From: Enoplosus armatus
Taxonomy: Eukaryota; Chordata; Actinopteri; Centrarchiformes; Enoplosidae
Reading direction: 5' to 3'
DNA length: 64,000 nt
Assembly (NCBI RefSeq): GCF_043641665.1
Contig: NC_092186.1
Location: 27,065,501 to 27,129,500 of the forward strand
Part shown: in pieces, positions 47,669 through 61,519 of the stretch
Layout of the letters: each line of letters opens with the position of its first letter
How positions within the stretch are numbered: position 1 is the first letter of the stretch
Position numbers and translations under genes: made by a program
The notes under the pieces: generated by a model
The model's input: the letters and a program-made list of their open reading frames with translations, nothing else
Database searches by the model: none
What the model was told of the DNA's origin: nothing

Positions 47669-49042
47669 GGGGATGAGTGGAAGACGGGATTCAACACACC
47701 TACTGGGCACTATGAATACATGGTTATGCCTTTTGGGTTAACAAATGCTCCGGCAGTGTTTCAAAACCTGGTGAATGATGTTTTGAGAGATTCTCTGGAC
47801 CATTTTGTTTATGTTTATCTGGATGACATTTTGGTCTACTCGCCGGATGAGGAGACTCACATTACTCATGTTCGTCAGGTATTGTCACGATTGTTGGAGC
47901 ACAGGCTGTATGTCAAGGCCGAGAAGTGCGATTTTCATGCTGAGTCAGAGTCGTTCCTGGGCTTCATCATAGCCCCTGGATTGATACAGATGGATCCGGC
48001 TAAAGTAAAAGCTGTGGCAGATGGGCCAGTTCCGGATAGCCGCAAAAAGGTTCAGCAATTCTTAGGATTTGCTAACTTTTACCGTCGGTTCATCCGGAAC
48101 TTTAGCGCTATTGCAACGCCTCTGCATACCTTAACCTCTCCTCAGTCTCCTTTTCAGTGGACCGCCCAGGCTCAGGAGGCATTCCACCGGCTTAAGACCT
48201 TGTTCACCACAGCTCCTATCCTGTCTGTACCAGACCCCACCCGGCAGTTTGTGGTGGAGGTGGACGCCTCCAATGAAGGAGTCGGGGCGGTTCTCTCCCA
48301 GAGAGCAGAGGAGGATGGTAAGATGCATCCATGTGCATTCTTATCCTGGAAGCTGACCAAGGCGGAGCGGAACTATGATGTGGGTAATCGTGAGCTGCTG
48401 GTGGTCAAAGTGGCGCTGGAGGAATGGCGTCACTTGCTGGAGGGGGCCCAGCAGCCGTTCATTGTTTGGACGGATCATAAAAATCTCCAGTATATCCGCA
48501 GTGCCAAGAGACTCAATTCTAGGCAAGCTCGCTGGTCACTGTTCTTTAACCGTTTCAACTTTGCTCTTTCTTACAGGTCCCAGAACGTTAAACCGGATGC
48601 CCTCTCCCGGCTGTACGATCCTGAGCCTGTTGCCAAGGAACCAGAATCCATCCTGCCACTTAACCGTGTGGTTGGGGAGGTTTCCTGGCGCAGAGTATCC
48701 GAGGTAGACCAAGACAATGGTGTGAATCCGCCCCTGGGCGATTTTCCTCCCAACCGCTTGTTTGTGGCGGTGGATATGCATTCCCAGGTGGTTCATTGGG
48801 CTCACACCTCGCTGCTTACCTGTCATCCTGGCGTTAAGCGGACGGTCTTCTTCATTCGCCAACGTTTCTGGTGGCCGGTGATGGAAAGGGTCATCAGGGA
48901 GTATGTGGAATCGTGCCCGTGTGTGTGCTCGGAGCAAGTCTTCCTCCAAGGTGCGGGCAGGTCTTCTCCAGCCGCTTCCCGTTCCCAGCCGTCCCTGGGC
49001 CGATATATCGGTGGACTTTGTAACAGGACTCCCTCCGTCTGA
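47669..49042 (+). pseudogene. pol: RT-RNase H relic (copy 7)
   Basis: Type D: Gly27 as in type C, but Asp144-Gly145 and Thr176 as in type B. The u2996 base is the type-C one. Confidence 0.88.
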
Positions 49043-49063
49043 AGGTAACAAAGGTTTTCCAAA

Positions 49064-49945
49064 ATGACTCATTTCATTGCCTTGCCCAAGCTGCCGTCTG
49101 CTAAGGAGACGGCAGAAGTTATGTGTCACCATGTCTTTCGTGTTCATGGATTTCCCAGGGACATTGTCTCGGACCGTGGTCCCCAGTTCATGTCGAGGTT
49201 TTGGAAGGAATTCTGCGACCTCATCGGGGTCACTGTCAGCCTCTCTTCTGGATATCACCCGGAGTCTAATGGTCAGATGGAGCGGCTGAACCAAGTCCTG
49301 GAGACCTGCCTGCGCTGCCTGGTGTCCCAAAACCCCACCTCCTGGAGTAAACATCTCACCTGGGTCGAGTACGCCCACAATTCTCTTCCCATGGCGGCCA
49401 CTGGCATCTCTTCTTTCCACTGTGTCTACGGCTACCAACCACCAGTCTTCGCGGAGACCGCAAAGGAGGTGGTGGTCCCGGTGGCCCTTGCCCTGGTCCG
49501 CAGATGTCACCGTGTGTGGGAATCCACCCGCAGGATCCTGTTACGCAGCTGTGACTGGATGAAGAAGGCAGCAGATCGCCGTAGGAGACCGGCTCCCGAG
49601 TACCAGCCGGGTCAGAGGGTCTGGCTCTCCACCCGCGATCTACCCCTCCACATCACGTCCAGGAAGCTGGGGCCCCGGTTCGTGGGTCCATTCCCCATCA
49701 CCAAGGTCATCAACCCTGCTTCGGTGCGTCTCCACCTTCCATGTGGGCAGGGTGAAGCCCGTCAGGGACAGTCCTATGGTTCTTGCAGCCAAACCCCCTC
49801 CACCCCCCCGGATGGTCGAGGGCGGTCCTGTCTACACCGTCAAAAAGCTCCTGGTGGTCCACAACAGAGGCAGAGGCAAGCAATTCCTGGTGGACTGGGA
49901 GGGTTACGTAGTTCGCACTGTCGCACGGGAGGTAAAGCTGGTTAG
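49064..49945 (+). pseudogene. pol: Integrase core relic (copy 7)
   Basis: Same predicted protein as copy 2; chromodomain frame at 49743-49982. Confidence 0.86.
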
Positions 49946-50501
49946 AGCGGGTTGGGCCCCCATCATGTCGAAGTGTCCTTGAGCAAGACACTGAACCCTG
50001 AGCTCACGGCACCTTGCATGGCAGCCAAGGTCGCCATTGGTGTGTGAATGTATGAGTGAATGAGTGAATGAGACTTAGCTGTAAAGTGCTTTGGGAACCG
50101 TGAAGGTTGAAAAGCGCTATATAAGTGAGATCATTTACATTTGATTTACATTTGTAACCCACATTAGTTTCACCAGCGTAATACGTATAATATGAGTTCA
50201 TTTGAGTTAAAACGTCACTGTGTAATTACTACACTACACTCAGAACTGTTAACAAAGTTTTATGAAGGAAATAACACTAAGAGTTTAAGTGTTAATCAGA
50301 ATTTACTCTTATTAATTAACTCTTCATGAGTGTTAAACCTACTTTACACTAACTGTTATTGAGAAATTACTCCCAACAGTGTTGATTTTTAATTGACATA
50401 ATGTACTTGTGTATTTACTATCTATAAGTGTTATTAGTCAACAGCTTGTTGCTTTTCAATGGACTTTTTAATAAAATGTACTCTTCACTAGAACTAATAT
50501 T

Positions 50502-51572
50502 TTAGTATTTCGCAATTTTGTATTCATCAGAGACGTCCATGGTGGGATCCTCCTCCTCAGCATCAGAAGGTGTCGCATCCTCAGAGTCGTCCAACGCCTC
50601 GGACGACAGAGAGGAAGGTGGTTCAAGGGCGGTGTGACCCACGTGCGTGGTGGATTTGGCTGGCTGGTCCGGGTGACGCCGATGGAACTCCCTGATGAGC
50701 CGGGGGTCCAGGATGCGCCGTGCCGGAACCCAGGACCTCTCCTCAGGGCTGTATCCCTCCCAGTCGACCAGGTACTGGAGACCCCTCCCGCGGTGGGTTG
50801 GGTGGAATCCGTAGGCACACTGGAAGGGGGAAAGTCCAGTGGTGCAACTGGTCAAAGTGTTATGGGCGTACTCTACCCACAGTAGCTGCTGGGACCAGGA
50901 CGAGGGGTGTTTGGAAACCATGCAGTGCAGAGTTGTCTCCATCTCCTGGTTCTTGCGCTCGGTCTGGCCGTTGGACGGGGGGTGGAACCCGGATGATAGG
51001 CTGACGGTGGCCCCAACTTGCGTGAAGAACTCCCTCCAAAACACAGAGGCACAGAGCACAGAGCCCTCCAAAAACCCTCCAAAAACTGACGGGACAGGGC
51101 ATCGGGCTTCACATTGCAGGACCCGGGTCGGTAGGACAGGGAGAAGTTGAACCTTGTGAGAAAAAGCGACCATCGGGCTTGGCGGGAGTTGAGCCTCTTG
51201 GCTGACTGGATGTACTCAAGGTTCTTATGGTCAGTCCACACCAGAAAAGGCAGCTTGGTCCCCTCGAGCCAGTGGCGCCATTCGTCAATGGCCAGAAAGG
51301 AAACGGATGAAGCGTGGTTTTTTTTTTTCGGCCTTGGTCCGGGAGAAGATCAGGATGTCGTCCAGGTAGACAAAGACATGCTTGTTTAGCATGTCTCTGA
51401 GCACGTCATTGACCAGAGCCTGGAAGACAGCCGGGGCGTTGGTGAGGCCGAAGGGCATTACCAGGTCCTCATAATGACCAGTAGGGGTGTTGAACGCCGT
51501 CTTCCACTTATCACCTTCCCGGATGCGGACCAAGTGGTATGCGTTGCGCAGGTCCAACTTTGAGAAGATGGT
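50502..51572 (-). mobile_element. Second gypsy relic, minus strand (copy 7)
   Basis: Integrase-chromodomain frame 51173-50502 with Glu to Ala in the acidic tail (50575); RT fragment frame 51557-51285. Confidence 0.84.
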
Positions 51573-53284
51573 GATTATGTATATATTATATACTTATACT
51601 TATAATCACTTTCAGTTTAAAAGATGAAACAAAAAAACACATTGTTCTTAACCATTTCTCTCAACACTGAAAAATGTGTGTTTAAAGTGCATTTCAGAGG
51701 ATACACACATCCGAGGATAATTCCGGCCATTTTCAACCTAGAACAAATTTTGACATCATCTGGAATCTACCAATCGAATCTAACCAAAATCTTATCAAAT
51801 GGACCACTGAGTGATGTGAGAGTGTGCCTGCTTTCATGTGTGTTAGTGTTGACATTAACAGTTGGCCAAGTTATGATTTTTGTTTTTCAAGACATTACGT
51901 ATGTGGGTGCTTTAGAAGATCTGATCTGTTGCCTCAATACATTGTACTGCTGCTGGAAAAACACCAGACAACTCAGTAAAATGGATGTAAAATGTTGTAT
52001 TCCTAACTATGTGTTTCACTTCCAAATTGGGGTGGAGTTAGATTTACTTCTATTCCAACAGGTGTTCAAATTAGATTTTTAAAAGGGGAGATTCACCTAT
52101 TTTCAACCTCATCTTAATCTATCTGCAATTAGGGATATAGTGTTAAAAAACACCTGCAGTTGTTGCCGATGTTCTATGTCTCTGGAGTACTGTATATGTC
52201 GCAGGTGGGAGAAGAACAACAGATTGTGCTGCGGTGCAGTGCCCCTGAGACACAGGATTATAGTGTGAAAAATGCCTGCAGTTATTCTTCATGTTCTCTA
52301 ATACACATAGATTGAGATAAGATTGAAAATCTGCAAATCTCTCCCTTAAGAAGAGTGACATCTTTCATGGTATGGTGCCAGATGATAGTTATGATCAACA
52401 ACGACAATTGTCCCTTTTTATCCATCATCCTCTTTATTCATCCTCTTGGCTCCCGCCATTCCTAAATTCTTCTGGTCTGCTCCAATCCTGACTGTTATCT
52501 GTATTATTGATTTGTCACACTGAACTTAGTGGTAACACACACTGGTTACACAATGCTCTCGACTTTTTGCTAGGGCAGTGACTGGTGACTATTTAGACAG
52601 TCTAGGCACACTTCCAATTACCATCAGGCTAGGTAAAGAGGTTTTCATACACACTGTTCAAGTGGTCAGAAACATTACACAACCTGTGATTGTAGGTCAG
52701 GACTTTCTACTCACACGATGCTGTTTTGGATTTGAGGGAAGGTACCTTAAAAGTAGGGAATCATACTACCGTCTCTCTCCTCTGTGCTACTGAGACTGCT
52801 CCCCTGAGCAGCAATGCTGTCATCTTAAAGTGAGTCAAAGTAATGCACTTTTTTGTGCCCCCTCAAGTAAAATGGTGGATCATACTGAGAAGTTCACTAC
52901 ATCCAGCATCTACAGTTAGCAGTAGTTAACAATTATTTTAGCAACAAGTAAAGCCATCTGTCCATCAAGAAACTACCTACTACCTACCTACTTTCCTTCA
53001 CAACAGAAAAAGGACTTTCTGTGAGACATACTGAACAACCTGAGTAGCAGTAAAGAGTAATCCTGAGCAGAACAGCTGAATAACTCAGACAGGCCGAGCG
53101 GGTGAATGAGGGAGTCCCTTTACTTCATGGGCATGCTTTTTTTAATTTTTTCTTCTTCTTCATGGGCCACTGCTGTACCCTGAGTAGATGACCATCTGTT
53201 CTGTCTTATGTAATACATACACAGAAGTAGACCGGAAAAGTGAACCGAGTGTTCTGAGCTTTTGGCTCACAGGGTTTACTTTTA

Positions 53285-53873
53285 TGTCATGTCTCGTCAT
53301 TTACATTAAGTTACCGTTTTTGTCTTGTTTAGTTATGTTGTCTTGTCATTTCCTGTTTTATTTTGTAGTAACTGTGTTCCCTCTCGTTTCAGACCACTTG
53401 TCTTCCTGCCCTCGTGTTTCCCGCCTTTGTGATTGTCAGCCCCGCCCTGATTGTTTCCACCTGTGTTTCACTCACCTCTTGTTTAAATAGTCTGCGTCTC
53501 CCTTTGTCGTGTGCCAGTTCGTCTTGTCCTTCATGTCATGTTTAGCAGGTCTAAGTCCGCATCTTGTTACTCAGTGAGTTCCTGTGTGAGTTTGATTCAG
53601 TGTTCTTGTTAATTTTTTCTGTCTAGATTTTCCCTGTTTTAGTCCTCCCCTCGTAGGAGTGATTTTCTGTTGATTACTTTGTTAGTTTAAGCTCCTTTGT
53701 TTTCTCGTATTTTTGTATTAGCGTTTTCCTCCGTTTTTAGGAGTGATTTTGATTTATTACTTTGTAGAGATTTCTTGCTTGGTCAAGCTTATTTTGTTAT
53801 CAATAAAGACTTTTGTTGTACTTTGTTTGAGTCGAGCGTTTGGGTTCATTTTTTGCCTTGCCCAGTCGTGACA
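53285..53873 (+). mobile_element. Gypsy LTR (copy 7/8 junction)
   Basis: 589 bp, no private change noticed. Confidence 0.82.
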
Positions 53874-53890
53874 GAACGAACTGGCCAATC

Positions 53891-54637
53891 ATGAACCCAG
53901 CCGACTCTAGTCAGCTTAAAGAACAGGTTCTAGCATCAACTAGCATCAGACAGCATGAGGAGCAGGTGGCTGCCATAAGTCGTGGTGTTACTGATCTGTC
54001 CACGTGTCAGGAGGATTTTAAGATTTCAGTTATCACGCAGGTTAATTGCTTAGCTCAGCAGATGCAGGATATGCTCACTCACCTGCGAGAAGCTCCTCAT
54101 AGTTCGAGCCCGACCACATCTACCGAACGCTTGAGTGTTTCTGCTCCTGTTTTGCCGGTCATCTCTGCCATGCCTCCCCATCTTGCTGCACCTGAAAGAT
54201 TCACGGGTGAGTCTGTTCTGTGCAGGCCCTTCCTGGTCCAGTGCAACCTGCACTTCGAGATGAATCCCACTGCCTTCCCCACACCATGTTCTCGGGTCGC
54301 CTTCATCACGTCGCATCTCACCGGACAAGCGGCGGCTTGGGCCACCTCCGAGTGGGCTCGGGATTCCCCAGTGTGCAACTCGCCGGAGCTGTTCATAGAC
54401 TCTCTAAAGAAGATCTTTGACCACACCACACGGGAGGCAGCCCGAGTCCTGAAGAGGTTAGTACAAGGCAACCGACCTGTGTCAGACTACGCAGTTGAGT
54501 TCCGCACCATAACCGCAAGCAGCGATTGGAACGATCCAGCGTTATTTGACGCTTTTATTGAAGGACTGTCTGATCCCATTCAAGACCATCTAGCCCCTCA
54601 AGATCTACCCCAGGATCTGGACTGGAAGAAAGCCTGA
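53891..54637 (+). pseudogene. gag: Truncated gypsy gag (copy 8)
   Basis: 248 codons with Cys111. Protease remnant at 54637-54789. Confidence 0.83.
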
Positions 54638-55297
54638 TGGCTTGGGATCTTGCTAAAGAACTAAGATTAAGATCAGAGCTATTACCTTGCCCTCTTAAGG
54701 CAAGCGCACTTGATGGCAACACCTTATTTCATGTCACACATAGGACCGAACCTTTTGACTCTGATTCCTTAGTTTTAGGTTTCCCGTGACTGTGCAGACA
54801 CAATCCCCATGTTGATTGGAACACTGGCTCCATCTTGAGATGGAGGGAAAGCTGTAAACTTAGCTGTCTGCAGCCTGAGAGGAGGGTGACACTGGGTCGG
54901 TGCTCTGGAGAGAGTGTTGGTCTTCCCCTCCAGGGCCTGCTCAGGCTTCCGACCTATCCAATGTTCCTGCCTGTTACCATGACCTCGCCTAGCAGAGCTA
55001 GCAAAGCTAAGGCGACGTCTCTTCCTCCTCACCGTTCTATGCCTGTCCCATTGACCTCATTCCAGGTACTACCTTACCCAGGGGGCGTCTCTATTCCATC
55101 TCGGGACCAGAGAGGAAGGCTATGGAGGATTACATTGAGACCTCTCTGAATTATATTGACTATGCTCCTCTTAATTACCATAAAGAACCGGTACCCTCTC
55201 CCTCTTATGTCCTCAGTGTTTGAGCAGTTACAGTCGGCCAAGATCTTCATTAAGCTCGACCTCCGAAACGCCTACCACCTTGTCCGCATCAGAGAAG

Positions 55298-56671
55298 GGG
55301 GATGAGTGGAAGACGGGATTCAACACACCTACTGGGCACTATGAATACATGGTTATGCCTTTTGGGTTAACAAATGCTCCGGCAGTGTTTCAAAACCTGG
55401 TGAATGATGTTTTGAGAGATTCTCTGGACCATTTTGTTTATGTTTATCTGGATGACATTTTGGTCTACTCGCCGGATGAGGAGACTCACATTACTCATGT
55501 TCGTCAGGTATTGTCACGATTGTTGGAGCACAGGCTGTATGTCAAGGCCGAGAAGTGCGATTTTCATGCTGAGTCAGAGTCGTTCCTGGGCTTCATCATA
55601 GCCCCTGGATTGATACAGATGGATCCGGCTAAAGTAAAAGCTGTGGCAGAGTGGCCAGTTCCGGATAGCCGCAAAAAGGTTCAGCAATTCTTAGGATTTG
55701 CTAACTTTTACCGTCGGTTCATCCGGAACTTTAGCGCTATTGCAGCGCCTCTGCATACCTTAACCTCTCCTCAGTCTCCTTTTCAGTGGACCGCCCAGGC
55801 TCAGGAGGCATTCCACCGGCTTAAGACCTTGTTCACCACAGCTCCTATCCTGTCTGTACCAGACCCCACCCGGCAGTTTGTGGTGGAGGTGGACGCCTCC
55901 AATGAAGGAGTCGGGGCGGTTCTCTCCCAGAGAGCAGAGGAGGATGGTAAGATGCATCCATGTGCATTCTTATCCTGGAAGCTGACCAAGGCGGAGCGGA
56001 ACTATGATGTGGGTAATCGTGAGCTGCTGGTGGTCAAAGTGGCGCTGGAGGAATGGCGTCACTTGCTGGAGGGGGCCCAGCAGCCGTTCATTGTTTGGAC
56101 GGATCATAAAAATCTCCAGTATATCCGCAGTGCCAAGAGACTCAATTCTAGGCAAGCTCGCTGGTCACTGTTCTTTAACCGTTTCAACTTTGCTCTTTCT
56201 TACAGGTCCCAGAACGTTAAACCGGATGCCCTCTCCCGGCTGTACGATCCTGAGCCTGTTGCCAAGGAACCAGAATCCATCCTGCCACTTAACCGTGTGG
56301 TTGGGGAGGTTTCCTGGCGCAGAGTATCCGAGGTAGACCAAGACAATGGTGTGAATCCGCCCCTGGGCGATTTTCCTCCCAACCGCTTGTTTGTGGCGGT
56401 GGATATGCATTCCCAGGTGGTTCATTGGGCTCACACCTCGCTGCTTACCTGTCATCCTGGCGTTAAGCGGACGGTCTTCTTCATTCGCCAACGTTTCTGG
56501 TGGCCGGTGATGGAAAGGGTCATCAGGGAGTATGTGGAATCGTGCCCGTGTGTGTGCTCGGAGCAAGTCTTCCTCCAAGGTGCGGGCAGGTCTTCTCCAG
56601 CCGCTTCCCGTTCCCAGCCGTCCCTGGGCCGATATATCGGTGGACTTTGTAACAGGACTCCCTCCGTCTGA
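55298..56671 (+). pseudogene. pol: RT-RNase H relic (copy 8)
   Basis: Same predicted protein as copy 3. Confidence 0.88.
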
Positions 56672-56692
56672 AGGTAACAAAGGTTTTCCAAA

Positions 56693-57574
56693 ATGACTCA
56701 TTTCATTGCCTTGCCCAAGCTGCCGTCTGCTAAGGAGACGGCAGAAGTTATGTGTCACCATGTCTTTCGTGTTCATGGATTTCCCAGGGACATTGTCTCG
56801 GACCGTGGTCCCCAGTTCATGTCGAGGTTTTGGAAGGAATTCTGCGACCTCATCGGGGTCACTGTCAGCCTCTCTTCTGGATATCACCCGGAGTCTAATG
56901 GTCAGATGGAGCGGCTGAACCAAGTCCTGGAGACCTGCCTGCGCTGCCTGGTGTCCCAAAACCCCACCTCCTGGAGTAAACATCTCACCTGGGTCGAGTA
57001 CGCCCACAATTCTCTTCCCATGGCGGCCACTGGCATCTCTTCTTTCCACTGTGTCTACGGCTACCAACCACCAGTCTTCGCGGAGACCGCAAAGGAGGTG
57101 GTGGTCCCGGTGGCCCTTGCCCTGGTCCGCAGATGTCACCGTGTGTGGGAATCCACCCGCAGGATCCTGTTACGCAGCTGTGACTGGATGAAGAAGGCAG
57201 CAGATCGCCGTAGGAGACCGGCTCCCGAGTACCAGCCGGGTCAGAGGGTCTGGCTCTCCACCCGCGATCTACCCCTCCACATCACGTCCAGGAAGCTGGG
57301 GCCCCGGTTCGTGGGTCCATTCCCCATCACCAAGGTCATCAACCCTGCTTCGGTGCGTCTCCACCTTCCATGTGGGCAGGGTGAAGCCCGTCAGGGACAG
57401 TCCTATGGTTCTTGCAGCCAAACCCCCTCCACCCCCCCGGATGGTCGAGGGCGGTCCTGTCTACACCGTCAAAAAGCTCCTGGTGGTCCACAACAGAGGC
57501 AGAGGCAAGCAATTCCTGGTGGACTGGGAGGGTTACGTAGTTCGCACTGTCGCACGGGAGGTAAAGCTGGTTAG
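56693..57574 (+). pseudogene. pol: Integrase core relic (copy 8)
   Basis: Same predicted protein as copy 2; chromodomain frame at 57372-57611. Confidence 0.86.
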
Positions 57575-58130
57575 AGCGGGTTGGGCCCCCATCATGTCGA
57601 AGTGTCCTTGAGCAAGACACTGAACCCTGAGCTCACGGCACCTTGCATGGCAGCCAAGGTCGCCATTGGTGTGTGAATGTATGAGTGAATGAGTGAATGA
57701 GACTTAGCTGTAAAGTGCTTTGGGAACCGTGAAGGTTGAAAAGCGCTATATAAGTGAGATCATTTACATTTGATTTACATTTGTAACCCACATTAGTTTC
57801 ACCAGCGTAATACGTATAATATGAGTTCATTTGAGTTAAAACGTCACTGTGTAATTACTACACTACACTCAGAACTGTTAACAAAGTTTTATGAAGGAAA
57901 TAACACTAAGAGTTTAAGTGTTAATCAGAATTTACTCTTATTAATTAACTCTTCATGAGTGTTAAACCTACTTTACACTAACTGTTATTGAGAAATTACT
58001 CCCAACAGTGTTGATTTTTAATTGACATAATGTACTTGTGTATTTACTATCTATAAGTGTTATTAGTCAACAGCTTGTTGCTTTTCAATGGACTTTTTAA
58101 TAAAATGTACTCTTCACTAGAACTAATATT

Positions 58131-59201
58131 TTAGTATTTCGCAATTTTGTATTCATCAGAGACGTCCATGGTGGGATCCTCCTCCTCAGCATCAGAAGGT
58201 GTCTCATCCTCAGAGTCGTCCAACGCCTCGGACGACAGAGAGGAAGGTGGTTCAAGGGCGGTGTGACCCACGTGCGTGGTGGATTTGGCTGGCTGGTCCG
58301 GGTGACGCCGATGGAACTCCCTGATGAGCCGGGGGTCCAGGATGCGCCGTGCCGGAACCCAGGACCTCTCCTCAGGGCTGTATCCCTCCCAGTCGACCAG
58401 GTACTGGAGACCCCTCCCGCGGTGGGTTGGGTGGAATCCGTAGGCACACTGGAAGGGGGAAAGTCCAGTGGTGCAACTGGTCAAAGTGTTATGGGCGTAC
58501 TCTACCCACAGTAGCTGCTGGGACCAGGACGAGGGGTGTTTGGAAACCATGCAGTGCAGAGTTGTCTCCATCTCCTGGTTCTTGCGCTCGGTCTGGCCGT
58601 TGGACGGGGGGTGGAACCCGGATGATAGGCTGACGGTGGCCCCAACTTGCGTGAAGAACTCCCTCCAAAACACAGAGGCACAGAGCACAGAGCCCTCCAA
58701 AAACCCTCCAAAAACTGACGGGACAGGGCATCGGGCTTCACATTGCAGGACCCGGGTCGGTAGGACAGGGAGAAGTTGAACCTTGTGAGAAAAAGCGACC
58801 ATCGGGCTTGGCGGGAGTTGAGCCTCTTGGCTGACTGGATGTACTCAAGGTTCTTATGGTCAGTCCACACCAGAAAAGGCAGCTTGGTCCCCTCGAGCCA
58901 GTGGCGCCATTCGTCAATGGCCAGAAAGGAAACGGATGAAGCGTGGTTTTTTTTTTTCGGCCTTGGTCCGGGAGAAGATCAGGATGTCGTCCAGGTAGAC
59001 AAAGACATGCTTGTTTAGCATGTCTCTGAGCACGTCATTGACCAGAGCCTGGAAGACAGCCGGGGCGTTGGTGAGGCCGAAGGGCATTACCAGGTCCTCA
59101 TAATGACCAGTAGGGGTGTTGAACGCCGTCTTCCACTTATCACCTTCCCGGATGCGGACCAAGTGGTATGCGTTGCGCAGGTCCAACTTTGAGAAGATGG
59201 T
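58131..59201 (-). mobile_element. Second gypsy relic, minus strand (copy 8)
   Basis: Integrase-chromodomain frame 58802-58131 (CAYG); RT fragment frame 59186-58914. Confidence 0.84.
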
Positions 59202-60913
59202 GATTATGTATATATTATATACTTATACTTATAATCACTTTCAGTTTAAAAGATGAAACAAAAAAACACATTGTTCTTAACCATTTCTCTCAACACTGAA
59301 AAATGTGTGTTTAAAGTGCATTTCAGAGGATACACACATCCGAGGATAATTCCGGCCATTTTCAACCTAGAACAAATTTTGACATCATCTGGAATCTACC
59401 AATCGAATCTAACCAAAATCTTATCAAATGGACCACTGAGTGATGTGAGAGTGTGCCTGCTTTCATGTGTGTTAGTGTTGACATTAACAGTTGGCCAAGT
59501 TATGATTTTTGTTTTTCAAGACATTACGTATGTGGGTGCTTTAGAAGATCTGATCTGTTGCCTCAATACATTGTACTGCTGCTGGAAAAACACCAGACAA
59601 CTCAGTAAAATGGATGTAAAATGTTGTATTCCTAACTATGTGTTTCACTTCCAAATTGGGGTGGAGTTAGATTTACTTCTATTCCAACAGGTGTTCAAAT
59701 TAGATTTTTAAAAGGGGAGATTCACCTATTTTCAACCTCATCTTAATCTATCTGCAATTAGGGATATAGTGTTAAAAAACACCTGCAGTTGTTGCCGATG
59801 TTCTATGTCTCTGGAGTACTGTATATGTCGCAGGTGGGAGAAGAACAACAGATTGTGCTGCGGTGCAGTGCCCCTGAGACACAGGATTATAGTGTGAAAA
59901 ATGCCTGCAGTTATTCTTCATGTTCTCTAATACACATAGATTGAGATAAGATTGAAAATCTGCAAATCTCTCCCTTAAGAAGAGTGACATCTTTCATGGT
60001 ATGGTGCCAGATGATAGTTATGATCAACAACGACAATTGTCCCTTTTTATCCATCATCCTCTTTATTCATCCTCTTGGCTCCCGCCATTCCTAAATTCTT
60101 CTGGTCTGCTCCAATCCTGACTGTTATCTGTATTATTGATTTGTCACACTGAACTTAGTGGTAACACACACTGGTTACACAATGCTCTCGACTTTTTGCT
60201 AGGGCAGTGACTGGTGACTATTTAGACAGTCTAGGCACACTTCCAATTACCATCAGGCTAGGTAAAGAGGTTTTCATACACACTGTTCAAGTGGTCAGAA
60301 ACATTACACAACCTGTGATTGTAGGTCAGGACTTTCTACTCACACGATGCTGTTTTGGATTTGAGGGAAGGTACCTTAAAAGTAGGGAATCATACTACCG
60401 TCTCTCTCCTCTGTGCTACTGAGACTGCTCCCCTGAGCAGCAATGCTGTCATCTTAAAGTGAGTCAAAGTAATGCACTTTTTTGTGCCCCCTCAAGTAAA
60501 ATGGTGGATCATACTGAGAAGTTCACTACATCCAGCATCTACAGTTAGCAGTAGTTAACAATTATTTTAGCAACAAGTAAAGCCATCTGTCCATCAAGAA
60601 ACTACCTACTACCTACCTACTTTCCTTCACAACAGAAAAAGGACTTTCTGTGAGACATACTGAACAACCTGAGTAGCAGTAAAGAGTAATCCTGAGCAGA
60701 ACAGCTGAATAACTCAGACAGGCCGAGCGGGTGAATGAGGGAGTCCCTTTACTTCATGGGCATGCTTTTTTTAATTTTTTCTTCTTCTTCATGGGCCACT
60801 GCTGTACCCTGAGTAGATGACCATCTGTTCTGTCTTATGTAATACATACACAGAAGTAGACCGGAAAAGTGAACCGAGTGTTCTGAGCTTTTGGCTCACA
60901 GGGTTTACTTTTA

Positions 60914-61502
60914 TGTCATGTCTCGTCATTTACATTAAGTTACCGTTTTTGTCTTGTTTAGTTATGTTGTCTTGTCATTTCCTGTTTTATTTTGTAGTAA
61001 CTGTGTTCCCTCTCGTTTCAGACCACTTGTCTTCCTGCCCTCGTGTTTCCCGCCTTTGTGATTGTCAGCCCCGCCCTGATTGTTTCCACCTGTGTTTCAC
61101 TCACCTCTTGTTTAAATAGTCTGCGTCTCCCTTTGTCGTGTGCCAGTTCGTCTTGTCCTTCATGTCATGTTTAGCAGGTCTAAGTCCGCATCTTGTTACT
61201 CAGTGAGTTCCTGTGTGAGTTTGATTCAGTGTTCTTGTTAATTTTTTCTGTCTAGATTTTCCCTGTTTTAGTCCTCCCCTCGTAGGAGTGATTTTCTGTT
61301 GATTACTTTGTTAGTTTAAGCTCCTTTGTTTTCTCGTATTTTTGTATTAGCGTTTTCCTCCGTTTTTAGGAGTGATTTTGATTTATTACTTTGTAGAGAT
61401 TTCTTGCTTGGTCAAGCTTATTTTGTTATCAATAAAGACTTTTGTTGTACTTTGTTTGAGTCGAGCGTTTGGGTTCATTTTTTGCCTTGCCCAGTCGTGA
61501 CA
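60914..61502 (+). mobile_element. Gypsy LTR (copy 8/9 junction)
   Basis: 589 bp, no private change noticed. Last LTR in the window. Confidence 0.82.
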
Positions 61503-61519
61503 GAACGAACTGGCCAATC

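Larger units (their letters stand above)
45771..53399 (+). repeat. Macrosatellite unit, copy 7 (type D)
   Basis: Full-length unit. It has the type-B alleles TG at u2252-2253 and A at u2346, but type-C alleles at u822, u1900 and u2996. The private change noticed is T to G at 50575, in the tail of the minus-strand chromodomain relic (Glu to Ala). Confidence 0.97.
53400..61028 (+). repeat. Macrosatellite unit, copy 8 (type C)
   Basis: Full-length type-C unit. I noticed no private change. It is nearest to copy 3, five units upstream. Confidence 0.97.
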
